From: Fasciolopsis buskii
Lineage: Eukaryota; Platyhelminthes; Trematoda; Plagiorchiida; Fasciolidae
DNA: 64,000 bases
Direction of reading: 5' to 3'
Assembly (NCBI GenBank): GCA_008360955.1
Contig: LUCM01002898.1
Location: 288,913 to 352,912 of the forward strand
In this document: one piece after another, positions 12,101-22,929 of the stretch
How the letters are laid out: each line of letters opens with the position of its first letter
Position numbering within the stretch: the stretch's first letter is position 1
The notes under the pieces: generated by a model
What the model was told of the DNA's origin: nothing
The model's input: only the letters and a program-made list of their open reading frames with translations
The model's database searches: none
Made by a program: the position numbers and the translations under genes

Positions 12101-14350
12101 TGACATTTGGCGTTGTGTTTACGGTAGGATTTTATTGAACTGAATGGGATCACAAAGGAAATGGTTTGGGAGATACTTGAATAAGTTCGTTTCACATCCA
12201 CGGCGGCCCTGGTCTTTCTTATTTCTCACTCAATTAGTTAACAACATCCTAAATATGGAACAGAAAAACAGGGTGGCAGCAGATGACATCATTTTTTGCT
12301 TACCGCAAGTTACCTACCATTCTGTCAAACAGACACAACGTCACAGCAGTTGTTCTGTCCTCGAAATAATGTCTCCCCGTGTGTATATGAAAATCTGTAA
12401 ACTTAGGCCATTCTTTGGACTTGATGATACTGTGATCTCAAAGTTAAGCATCCATGATGTTGAGTAGGTCCTCGTAACATTCACTCAAGTTACACTGATA
12501 ATGCCATCAAAGGAACATAGAGAAAACATACCATGATCCACATTTCCATTACTTTGGAGACCACAAGCAAACCTACTCTGTAGATTACGTTTACAGCGTG
12601 AGTACTCAGAAATGATGTGACTTTTATGAAAGTCCGTCGAGTTAGCTCTGCAGATTCGACGTCTTTGTCGTGTGTTATTGTCTCCTCGTACATATGTATT
12701 TGCCGTGTATTGTTTGCAAATGAATTTTTTGTACTTCATTAGTAGTAAGTAAGAGAATGCTTGGTTAGAATATAATCCTGGAAATTTGGCTCGCTGTTAA
12801 AAGAACCGCAGTCGGATTGGCCTCTATATATATTCGATCCAATACACGCAAATATTCGAAAATCCTATGAATGGAACAAGCATAGTTGGAGGTGTAATCC
12901 ACCGACTTAGAAGAATCATCAAATCGCCTTATAGTAAGCATGTATTTCAGTTATTCTGAGAATGATCACAGACCTTAGTTTGCGTATGTCCCAATTGGAG
13001 AATGCGACAGTCGAAACGAGTCCATTTGTTGTAGCTCATTTTTCTGATGTAGCTTCTCGATGCGCGCCGCGATAGTTTCGCGATTACGAATGGATACTCA
13101 TGAAAAGGTCATATTAGTTGTCACTCCGGTGCTTTGGTTGGCGGTGCAAATCCATCAGACTACTTCAAACAATGTTTTGCGTCTACCTTTCAAAGCATAA
13201 TAAACTGACGCTATCTTCGTTGGTAGACTGATATCAATGTCAGCATACCAAAACGATATTGATCGGAGGTGACGCCGTTCAAGCTTAGAACCTCAGATCT
13301 GAATAAGATTTACCATAGTTACTGACAAATAAATAATGGATACCGACAACATTTTAGAAATCTTTAAGGCAGTTATGAGGTACCTGATGACCAAAATGCT
13401 TTTGGATGTGCAGTTCTTCATTCGCCATTCAGCGCAGGTCTATCTGGCAGGCTCGTAGGAGCACCGGAAGTACGCAAATAATTGAGTTCCTTTTGCAGCC
13501 GCGGGGTTAGTTTTATTTCGGAACTGATTGGTTCCCCGTACACGTCGTTTCAACTGGGACTGTCGATAATTTTTAACCTTTCCTGTGATTCATGTACAGC
13601 GTGTGCGAGGATTGCCTACGGTTGTTTTGCTTTCTTGGCTGCGAGCCATGTCTTCCACTAAGTCTCCGAACGAAATAATTTCGATGTTTTACGATTACTT
13701 ATCCTCAATGTAAGATTTCTCTTCTCTCTCTTACTGATGATTCCTGCGGATTAGGCAGGTGCTGCCGATATCAAGAATCTTGTAATTAGGAGGCGCAGAG
13801 AGGCATCAAGAAATATCATGAACTTATTTAGGGGTTCCCTGATTATATCTATCAAAGACCATGATAAGGCCAATTAAGCATGAATAACCTTGATTTTCAA
13901 AGTAAGCCAATATGAACATTTTGAAAGCTCTTAGGATGTATCCTACGGAGCGTTCATTTATAAGAATGAACTCGTTTGTCCGACACAGATAATTACTTCA
14001 TTGAGGATTTTACTCACGACTTGGTCCGCATTCATAAGCGGAATTTTGCTGAAACTGAAATATACTAATCACGGTCGGTGATAAACAGGAAATCTTTCTT
14101 CTAAAAAAGAGCTCGATTTGTGTCATTTGGGCGCGCGTTGTTGTCGTGACTGCGAGCTAGTGAATAATAAACAGTTTTTGACATCATAATGAATTGTTTA
14201 ACAAAGCTCGGTCAACTTAAAATTTTGTTCTTAAGGTTTCCCAACATTTCGAACTAAACAAGACCATCACCTGCATCATAAACGAGGAAAAAAGAACTCT
14301 GCTTCAGACATCCAAACATCCCTGCATAGGAACTCATGTTTGCACTAAAA
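9150..14350. other. no recognised gene or repeat
   Basis: Open frames of up to 107 codons are present (12144-12467 on the plus strand is the longest) but none resembles a known family or has clear splice partners. I treat them as chance frames. Confidence 0.4.
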
Positions 14351-14359
14351 CTTTGCGAC

Positions 14360-14960
14360 AATGCTTTTCTCTAACCCGGGAAGAGATATTCCACGCATCT
14401 TTGTCAGGACAGAATAATGTTTAAACACTCTAGTTAGCAACGGGTATGAAGTGAAGATAAATAGCACAATAAAGCAGGGAACACGATTAAACTGCTCAAA
14501 AGTAGGAAAGGTTGAGCCATTTTAACTTGGCGATCAGATAATTTTGTTCCTAGATGCATGGCTTGTGGTGAACTGAAAAACACTTACAAAATGAACAATT
14601 CTAAGGAGAAGTTCATTAAAAAACTCGGCCCGCTGTTTTACTTTTTCCAAATTGTTCATTATTACATGAAAAAAGTTAAAACATTCTTGAGTACAGATGA
14701 AAGGCGAACACACTACGGAAGACTGAAATTTTGTATTCGTGGCAAGAGAGAAACTTCCGTGATTTTAGGAAAGCGGACACTGTAAAAATGCAACAATGCC
14801 TACAAAGGAAGCTCTACATTGTACTCTACCAGAATTTGGTAAACATAGTATGCTGAGTAAAGTGGTTTTCTTCCAGTCTGGTATAAATCTGCTGATGGAC
14901 AATATGATCTACATAAAACCAGATCACAGCCTGAATACTAACCATATCCAAAATGCATTT
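14360..14960 (+). pseudogene. piggyBac-like transposase relic, copy 1
   Basis: A plus-strand coding-like stretch that matches, segment by segment, the minus-strand relic at 31565-32140. Shared landmarks in order are IKQGTRLNC (about 14470), W-S--NFV (about 14530), GELKNTYK (14567-14590), a basic-then-hydrophobic block (KKLGPLFYFF), and KEALHCTLPEFGKH--SKV (14800-14860). In known piggyBac transposases an aligned region carries the lysine-glycine, W-D and late aspartate motifs, so I infer the DDE_Tnp_1_7 family, but catalytic residues are not securely placed. The frame shifts near 14785, where a stop separates the last block. There is no intact ORF and I did not find terminal inverted repeats. 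The homology between copies is seen directly; the family name is inference. Confidence 0.5.
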
Positions 14961-15760
14961 CTTGTTCCAACCTGGTAATTACAAAGGTACTTGATCAGTA
15001 GATACTGACTTGGGAATTTCGAAACTTCGGGAAGTGTGAGGTAAAAACAATTTCATTCTGTAGTTTCTGGATGCCAAACTAAAATCACCGAAATATCACT
15101 GAAGGATAGCGGCCGGTCTATCGATTGTCATTTTTTATTGATGCTGGGTTCCTAGGAACACATGCCTCAAATGATTGTGAATAGTTTCTTTCTAACGGAC
15201 TCGTAATGTGTCATGGTAGTGGCTAAAATTGTATATTAGCTAAATTTCTGGTCCATTTATTCGTTAGACACCAACGATATCTAAGGATTATTAACCAAAA
15301 TATCACCAGTTCTCAATAACTAAAACTAATGCAGACTCAAATATTCGTTTCTTTGTGATGTTGCTTACTAAAGAGAAAAGTTTTCATTAAAGGCTTGTTT
15401 CGTAAATTTCGACAAGACCTATGAAGCCGTTTTCTTCTAGTTACACGGACTTTCACATTTTTGTTCTATCTTACATGCCTGCCTTTAATCATCTCACTCA
15501 TCTCATCTCCGACAAACCTTTCGAACCTGTGTTGAAAGCACAGAAGGTATTTTTTGTCGATTGCATGGTTTCCATTGACCTGAATCATGCTGACAATGAA
15601 TTCGTAGTGTTGACCTTGATTTGTAGAAAATAGATGCAGGCCATAGTCAATGTGAAGTACAAAACACCTAGAAGCATCAGTCCAGAAAAGTAACATCAAA
15701 AGCCTTTCCTAAAACAAACAAGCCCAGCATTGTCAAAACTTAAATAGGTAGCATGATCTC

Positions 15761-15808
15761 CCAGGTGATGGCCACAGTCCAGGTGGCCACAGTCCAGGTG
15801 GCCACTCA
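15761..15808 (+). repeat. short tandem repeat, 15-base unit, three copies
   Basis: The unit CCAGGTGGCCACAGT occurs about three times in a row; the first copy has a three-base insertion and the last is diverged. It lies in non-coding DNA. Confidence 0.7.
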
Positions 15809-16149
15809 GAACGACAAGACCAACATAGCCAGATGGAATTAGTCTTCGTTTCATTTTGATTGGAACGAATTGGAAGTATACGTATTTGGCATATGCATTG
15901 TGCGCCATCTGGCTGTGCTCCAATTCTGTCATCATTATGTCGTCGTTTTCTTGCGGGACTTTTGTTTCCGTTAGGTTCCTCAGTTTCTTGTTACAATCTG
16001 TAGAAATTATTACTGTAAAGAAACCCTATTGGTTCTCATTTCGGATTGGAATCACGCGAAGTTGTACCTCAAACGTCTAGTCCATCCAGAAAAAAAAACT
16101 GGTAGGGGTAGTCAGGCAGCCCTTAATTGTATTCCTCCGGCCAAATTGC

Positions 16150-16490
16150 CCGTTCCGACATTGTTGAGTACTGACATCCGCTCTCTGCTTTATCGAAGCT
16201 GCCAAATCTGTCCCTCCTACAACAGTCATCGATCCATGTTCACATGTGTGCCATCTGCATGCAGGAATCGAGGCTGAACCCAGATATCGCTGATTCAATC
16301 GTGCCGCTAAACAGCTTCAGACTCCATCGGCAGGACAGAGTTTCGGACAATGTGACAACATACATAGACTCCTTCTGGTCTGGCAAGTCAGGGTTAGGAG
16401 ACGAGCTTAGTGATGTGTTATTCAGAAAAGTGGATGCATCCGTCAGGGACACAGTACTCTGCCATAAAGGAACCGAGGACAGACTGTAAT
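16150..16490 (+). pseudogene. CR1-like non-LTR element, start of endonuclease domain (left arm)
   Basis: The plus strand encodes the start of an APE-type endonuclease: a DIRSLL block, then in a shifted frame MCAICMQESRLNPDIADSIV and FRLHRQDR. In CR1 elements this corresponds to the N-VRSL and Q-E-- L block, the glutamate being a metal ligand of the nuclease. It breaks up after about 16345 and no catalytic histidine region is visible. Several one-base frame changes make it non-functional. Confidence 0.65.
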
Positions 16491-16527
16491 GCGGAGAAGC
16501 TCAAATAATACATTTTCCCTAGAAAAA

Positions 16528-16995
16528 CTAGCAACTGCCATAACATCGCCCTGTGTCAGTGTGACTGCAGTATAAAGGTAACAGGATGAATAAAAGCTTA
16601 ATTAGTTCTGTCGACGTTGTCAAAACATTCCACATGTCTCGTTTGTTCCCACGCAACAGCCGAACGCCTTGCCATAGAAATCTGTTGTTGCTACCACTCA
16701 ACAGCTGGCTGGCGAATGTCGTGTCAATGTGTTTGATCTCAGCTTTTATTAGGGCGGAAATATACGGCACGCTTGAGCTATTACGGGATTTGTAGAAGTG
16801 CTCCACGCTTCTTAGAGAATTCAGTTTCTGGGTGGGGATGCGGCAATTTGAGACGATTAGTGTTTCTAAGGGGCAATAAATATCAAAGATTGCGTTGGCC
16901 GTCTCTGTGAGAAGTTTGACATTGCCGTTGAGCAGGAGTTCAAAAGAGAAACAAGTAGATGCGAGTGAAAGGGATTTCTGAAGAAAAATAAGGTT
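16528..16995 (-). pseudogene. CR1-like element, linker between endonuclease and reverse transcriptase
   Basis: A minus-strand open frame reads through FYKSRNSSSVPYISALIKAE and FASQLLSGSNNRFLWQGVRLL. This matches the layout of the CR1 region just before the reverse transcriptase (residues such as Y--LR--V--EI, then the LW-G--K block). It is 165 codons without a stop but ends before any reverse transcriptase motif. It overlaps the inner part of the left arm; a partial copy on the plus strand at about 17350-17480 is its mirror in the right arm. Confidence 0.55.
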
Positions 16996-16998
16996 TAC

Positions 16999-17293
16999 AT
17001 GAAATAATTCACCATGTGATATCATCGCTCAACTCACCATCAATGAAAACCGTGGAAGCACATGTTACAGCTGTTTCATTCTTTTGAGGATCATGAAGCA
17101 ATGTGCATATCCACCTGCGCCGAACTGACGCGAACCGGGAACGAACATTCATGAGTCGAACGTGCTTAGCACATTACGCCTACCGGTCCCAGCAGGCTCT
17201 GGCCGGTTTGTTGAACTTCACCACATCTATAGTAGGGTCGATCGCTGTGAGCTAGGACAGTAAACGTCGCAATCAGTGACGGATAGGGTGCAC
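16999..17293 (-). mobile_element. tRNA-headed SINE, copy in the loop of the CR1 foldback
   Basis: Matches the copy at 53096-53395 over its whole length, in reverse orientation. It shares a leader (CTATCCGTCACTGATT), a tRNA-like stretch with CGTAATG-GCTAAG, TTCGACTCA and GGTTCGCGTC, and a tail (TGAGCGATGATATCACATGG). Differences are mainly one-base indels. It sits in the loop of the inverted repeat and is present once. Confidence 0.75.
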
Positions 17294-17734
17294 ACATCAT
17301 GGATCAACCATCCCCCATTGACACGACAGTTTCGCCAGCCAGCTGTTTTGAGTGGTAGGCAACAAAAGATTTCTATGGCATAAGGCGTTCGTCTTGTTGC
17401 GTGGGAACAAACGAGAGCATGTGAATGTTTTGACAACGTCGACAGAACTAATTAAGCTTTTATTCATCCTGTTACCTATACTGCTAGTCCCCTCAGACAC
17501 AGGGGCGCAATGGTTATGGCCTGTTGCTGAGTCTTTCTTTAGGAAAAGTGTATTTATGAGCTTCATCGCCATTCGAGTCTGGATCCTCGTTCCTTTATGG
17601 CAAGAGTACTCTTGGGTGTCCCTGACGGATTGCATCCCATCTTTTGAATAACAAAATCACTAAGACTCGTTTCATAACCCTGACTTGCAGACCAGAAGGA
17701 GTCTAATGTATGTTGTTCAATTGGGGTCCGTAAA

Positions 17735-17930
17735 CTCTCAGTCCTGCCGAGGAGTCCTGAAAGCGTTTAGCGGTCACGATTGAAATCAGCGATAGTCTGG
17801 GTAGCTCGGATTCCTGCATGCAGATGGCACACATGTGAACATGGATCGATGACTGTTGTAGGAGGGACAGATTTGGCAGCTTCGTAAGCAGAGAGCGGAT
17901 GTCAGTACTCAACAATGTCGGAATTGACAT
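17735..17930 (-). pseudogene. CR1-like element, endonuclease start (right arm)
   Basis: The minus strand encodes DIRSLLTKLPNLSLLQQ and then MCAICMQES, the same block as at 16166-16300 on the plus strand and better preserved at its start (the LLTKLP segment is intact). It diverges by indels after about 17800. Confidence 0.65.
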
Positions 17931-17939
17931 CTTGACCGG

Positions 17940-18480
17940 GAGGTGCTTTTAAAGCAGCTGTCTGCCACCCAGAACGAGTGTCTCTTTTAGCTCGATTAAC
18001 AGATCGTTGAGCTGCAGAAATACGGGACTCCAATATAAGGTGAGAAACGATACCCTTTATGAACAAAAGTAATTCCGATCGATTGTGGCGTCGAAAGGAG
18101 AACATAATCTAACCAAATATCCGACAACAAAATAACAAAGTAGGATGACTCAGAAGTGCTGCGCAGCCAGTCAAAGGGCGCGCGCAGGAAACTGCTGGCT
18201 CACTGTCCCGGCAATAGTGATATGCATTCACAAAATTAGACTCGAGCCTCGCAAAACCTGGTCCATGTCCCGGACTCAGTTTCATGGATTACGAAAATAG
18301 GCATCCCAATTCCTTCTCTATACCCAGATGTCTTATGTTATTGCTTAAGCGAAAACGTTTAAATTCTAAGGTCAAGAGCCATCTAAGTGACAAACTTCGA
18401 AGTTTCAGAAGGAAGCTAATCAACCTGGTTGTTTTAGATGAGAAACTTTTACAGTGAGGTGGTCTTCTGTCCAATCTGTT
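17940..18480. other. flank of the foldback, no recognised feature
   Basis: A minus-strand frame upstream of 17930 (WQTAALKAPPGQ) loosely matches plus 16110-16150, so the arm may extend to about 17990. Beyond that nothing is recognised. Confidence 0.35.
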
Positions 18481-18499
18481 TTTCGGCTATCGAAAACAC

Positions 18500-21400
18500 G
18501 CACGCGACGAGTGTCTGCTTCTTCTCTGGACTCAATCTGTTATATACCTTCGATAGAGTTGGGCGATTTTGCTTCACTTAGGATGGCTATGGTACCCAGG
18601 TCATTGAGAGACTGAGGGCGTAAAGACATACGGATGATTTTAACACGATTTCTCCTTAAAATAGTCTACCGTTATATGGGATATGCTGACTTAGAGATAT
18701 ACCCATTTCTAAACTGAAGGCGATAGATTACCGGTGCCACTTTCGTATTGAGTGCAATAAACCTGCTTACTTCACGAAACTTGGGCGAGTCTTCAGCTTG
18801 CTTTAACTGTACAGTATTCCCAAAATAAATACTGAGAGTAACACCAAAGGACGAACAAGCTCATATTCAGTGATTCATAATTGTGCCATCATGTATTAGA
18901 TATGATTAATATCAGTTGGAATAAAGAAATAACGTGGTTGAATGAAGCCACTTGGTCAACAGCGGGGCTGGGAATAGCTAATTCAAACAATAAAGCTCCC
19001 TGGACCCCTTCTCCACCATCCCGAGGAAGAATAATGAAGCTAATTACACCCATTTTGTTGACCAGGCCTAAATCTGCGTCGAAAGTGCTCATCGTCTTTT
19101 GTTTCCTTTCTTGACTCATACACTTTACTGGACCACCATTTTTCTCTTATCCAAGTTCATACTGTTTTTACTGTAATACATTGGGTGATCATACATCAAT
19201 AAAGACGAGTTTTTATGCCTCTTGGAATTATTCTTAATTTTGAGGCACAAACAGCTACACTGAGAAGACCTTCTAAGATCGTAGGTGCCGTGAATATCCA
19301 CAGACCAGAAGTAGTCCATTCACACAGAAACAGTTCCATCCAACTAACTGAAGCCATTTCAGCGTATAGAAGAGAGAAGAAGACTTGCCAATGATATAAC
19401 CTGCGAAAAAGTATAGGGACTCCCGGTTGTAAGAGATACTATGACATTTCATTAGGTACCTATCGTGCACAAAACTGAGCAACCTCCAGTTACAATCCAA
19501 TTTGCATCTTTCATTGGGCCCCTGGGCAAAGCCTTCGAACCGACATCGACATGCCTATTTTCTCACTAATAAGGACATAAAAGGATTTCTCCACGGTTGC
19601 TTCTGCAACTCCTCCGTAACTTCGTAATCAAAAGCTCCGGTTAAGATTCCCAAAGAAAGGCACTTAATGGGAAGTGAGTGGCTGTACTGATACCACTACC
19701 ATTTTTGATGATATACTAGTATCGCCGACTGTGCGTTCCATAATTTTCGTTCCCAATATTCTGTATATTTTAATTATTTACGAAATGTAAATCAGCACAA
19801 AATGAGCATAATGGATTTGTTTACTCGTTTCTCTTATTGTTCAGCCTGTAGTGAGACCAGTTAAATATTCTCGATGTTGGTTGTCAAAATCCGTTAATCT
19901 GAACATGAAATAGAATCCTCGTGGAGTGCGGAAACTTTATGCACTTGTCTGAACGGATCCGTAGATCTGTACCAATTTACATTTATGTGTTGCTCAGCTC
20001 GCTACTTCTTCAAACACTACCAACGACTGTGTCTACATCTTCAGGATGAAGTCAATTATCTAATAACTGTGGGGTTTTATATCATCTGATGTTTACTAAT
20101 CATTGGTGAATGTATTTTAATTTCAAGGGGTCCCATTTTATGTTAAAGTTGTTTTAGTCTTAAGGTTATATTAATCGCTTAACGTTTTCTTCCTGACAGC
20201 TGAACAGTGAGTTGGAAACCGTGGAATCTTTCGGTACCACAATGTAGAGTATAATAAACTGAATCATTTATGCATTTCCAACTAAACAAACTCACCGAAT
20301 GGACGGTTCCACGAAAACTTGAGTGCATGCGTAGTGATCAGAGAATTCATCGAATCAGTGTTGCACTTGCTGGAACGTCGCTTGATGAAGCAGATGGTGA
20401 ATTCAAAGGAGCAGCTTAGTTGGGTCAATCCTTCGGTTGATACGCCACTGGCGCCTCCAAACAAATGCTGACAGATACAAGTAATCTGTCAGAAGAACTT
20501 TTGGCTGACACAGACTGATCTTCTCAAAATCAAAGGCTGACTGACTGCAAGGATTACAGAAGCAGATACCAAGTTTAAAAATCACAATTTACATGAATCT
20601 TGGAGTCAGTCCTTGGAATTCAGGAGGTTCCAAAGCAAAGTAGTGAATCAGCAACTTTACTGATTTACACAAACGATGGTAGACACTCCCATGGGAGTCC
20701 CAAAAATTAGTATGGTTTGCAAGTGTTACCCTTCTACGATTGCCTGGAGCTTTCGAAAGTAGCACGTGTGGGAAACAATCGGCTTCCGACAAGATCGATG
20801 TTGCAGCGAATTAAATTTTGCCTTTTGGCAAATGTACGACTATCTTTTACTTGAGGTCACCACACCATAAGATGTTCGTCATGTATACCCTCTTCCATCG
20901 TTCCTCTTCACTTTTATGGTCGAGATTATTATGCAAACAATGCTATTTTCGTATGGGAATAAGACAATTACATATAGTCATTAAGCAGAAAACGCCATAC
21001 ATCTGTTTGAAGGCCCGATTAATGTGCAATTACATCTCGATTGCCTTGACGACAGTTTGTCTATTTTTCGAATGAGTATTGCGATTTAAGATTCTAAAAT
21101 GATGTCTAGGATTGCATTGGTCAGAAGCCGAAACCTGAGTTTTGCGGGGAGGATTTGAGTTAATGGGTAAGGTTTACTACTCCCGTGGTTACACTTGACC
21201 GGCTGGAGGTTATTCGTATGTGATGCCTGATTATCGTCTACCTGAGAAATCAGTGGCATCGTAGCGACACCCGGTAAAGGGCTGAATGCGCAAAGCAACA
21301 AGAAGAAAGGGCTCGCAACACGATCCAGAAACATTGTCATTATGTTTGAGAGGCATTTACCATATAGTTGTTTGAGCACTGGCTTCGTCGGTGTATCGCC

Positions 21401-22900
21401 AGAATATGTTCTTCAGTAAAGCTCTTCAGGTATCTGTATCGCGTACTCTCCTGTCACACCAACCTCTACTTGTCCACGCTAATGTTTTTTTTTCACTAGA
21501 ATCTTATTTTGATCATTAGGAACGCGAATGGATACTAAGTTCATTTAAGAATCATGCGGCTTTTCGTGCAAGTTCATCAATCTGCATGCAAAACATGCTA
21601 CTAAAAACGAAAACTCGTGCGTTTGAATCTTGTGTCATCCTTCTAAAATTTAGCCTTGGCTGACCGGCGAAAAGATTTCGGCGAATCATTGTCTAATCCT
21701 TAAATGGACTTATCATTCAATCATGCACATAATGGTTCAAATGAAGATCAAGTAAAATACACTTATTTAGACCAGTTTTTATTTAGCGTCTGCTGCTTTA
21801 TAGAATTGGATGATTTTGTATGTATTTCATCTACCAAGAGCTTCCATTGACAATGGAGTCCATGTCTGAACCGGATGGTATTCAAAGACAAGTTCACACA
21901 TGCATCCCATTCGGAATGAAGGCTAGCAAAAGGGTGAGATTTGGTCAATCGTACAAAGATCCTCTAACCACACGCCTGTCAGGTTTAAGCGCGGCTCCTT
22001 GACAGATACGTGCTTCTACCATACTTGGTTCGCTACTGATAAATTCATCCATGTTTCCGTTGGTTTCTTTCATATAGTTACCGGTGAGTAGACATTTTCA
22101 TGTATTGTGAAGATAACCGAGCCTAAAATTGGTTACTGACTGCAGAAATTCATAGTTTTCAGCAGAAAATTCGCTTGTTTAAAAGGAATCTACCGTTCTC
22201 CATGGAGTTAAGTTATCGCAAACTAATTTTACGAGAACATCATTTGCCTAGTGCAAAATCACAGATATATCAATGATAGTATGAACACGACGATTTCTCA
22301 GGCTCACAGCAGACTCATTATCTCAAGTAGGAAAGTAAATATAAACCGCAATAACTGATTCTAAGCACAGTTGAACTTCGGCTTTGTTAAGTAGAACGCG
22401 GGATGCCTGGCACAAATGCGTGTCAGGGTCGCAAGATTCATGAGCAGCAGTTACTAAATCACTGAGGTTACTGTTTTAATACCATTGATGTGCTAACCAC
22501 TACATTATAACCACAGTGGACAAGATAAAAAACAGAACAAGTGAATACCCTTCATTCAATTGTGGAGAAAGTATGGAGGCAAATCTGTCTTTCAGTCGTT
22601 TAGATCATGCAAACAAACCAAGTTAAACTGATCTACGGAACTATGGTTCAATCGAGAAATTGTTCGATAAAATTTGACTGGCTATCGCAAAAGCAAGTTA
22701 AACGATTTATGAGTCCATAGCTTTGGAATTAATCATGAACAACTGACTTTCTTGGATTCCGTTTTTGTACGATTACGTGATACGCTTTAAGCCAGATCCG
22801 CCTGGTGAACACAGGTAGTTAGGTGCGTTGTGATTGTCGGCCGTGGATTTCTCGGGTTCATTCTCTATCCGGGCAAATAACGAGCTATCAATTTTCGTAA
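18500..22900. other. mostly unrecognised; coding-like patch at 20280-20830
   Basis: Between 20280 and 20830 all three plus frames contain long protein-like segments broken by stops, for example REFIESVLHLLERRLMKQMV. I cannot assign a family or splice structure. A possible short exon at 21838-21932 ends at a good GTGAGA donor (AAAAGG|GTGAGA). The rest shows nothing. Confidence 0.25.
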
Positions 22901-22929
22901 CCACCTAGATGAACACCCTTCTGTTCTCT

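Larger units (their letters stand above)
16090..17990. repeat. large imperfect inverted repeat (foldback) of scrambled CR1 sequence
   Basis: The left arm (about 16090-16729) and right arm (about 17316-17990, reversed) are the same sequence in opposite orientation, for example CATCCGCTCTCTGC and TTCTGTCGACGTTGTCAAAA in both. The arms differ mostly by one- and two-base indels. The loop of about 590 bases holds extra CR1 linker sequence and one SINE copy. Each arm carries an endonuclease piece and a linker piece in opposite orientations, so the unit was already internally inverted before it was duplicated head to head. Confidence 0.8.

Noticed and set aside
12144..12467. 107-codon plus-strand frame
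   Set aside because: No motif, no splice context, no poly(A) signal in place.
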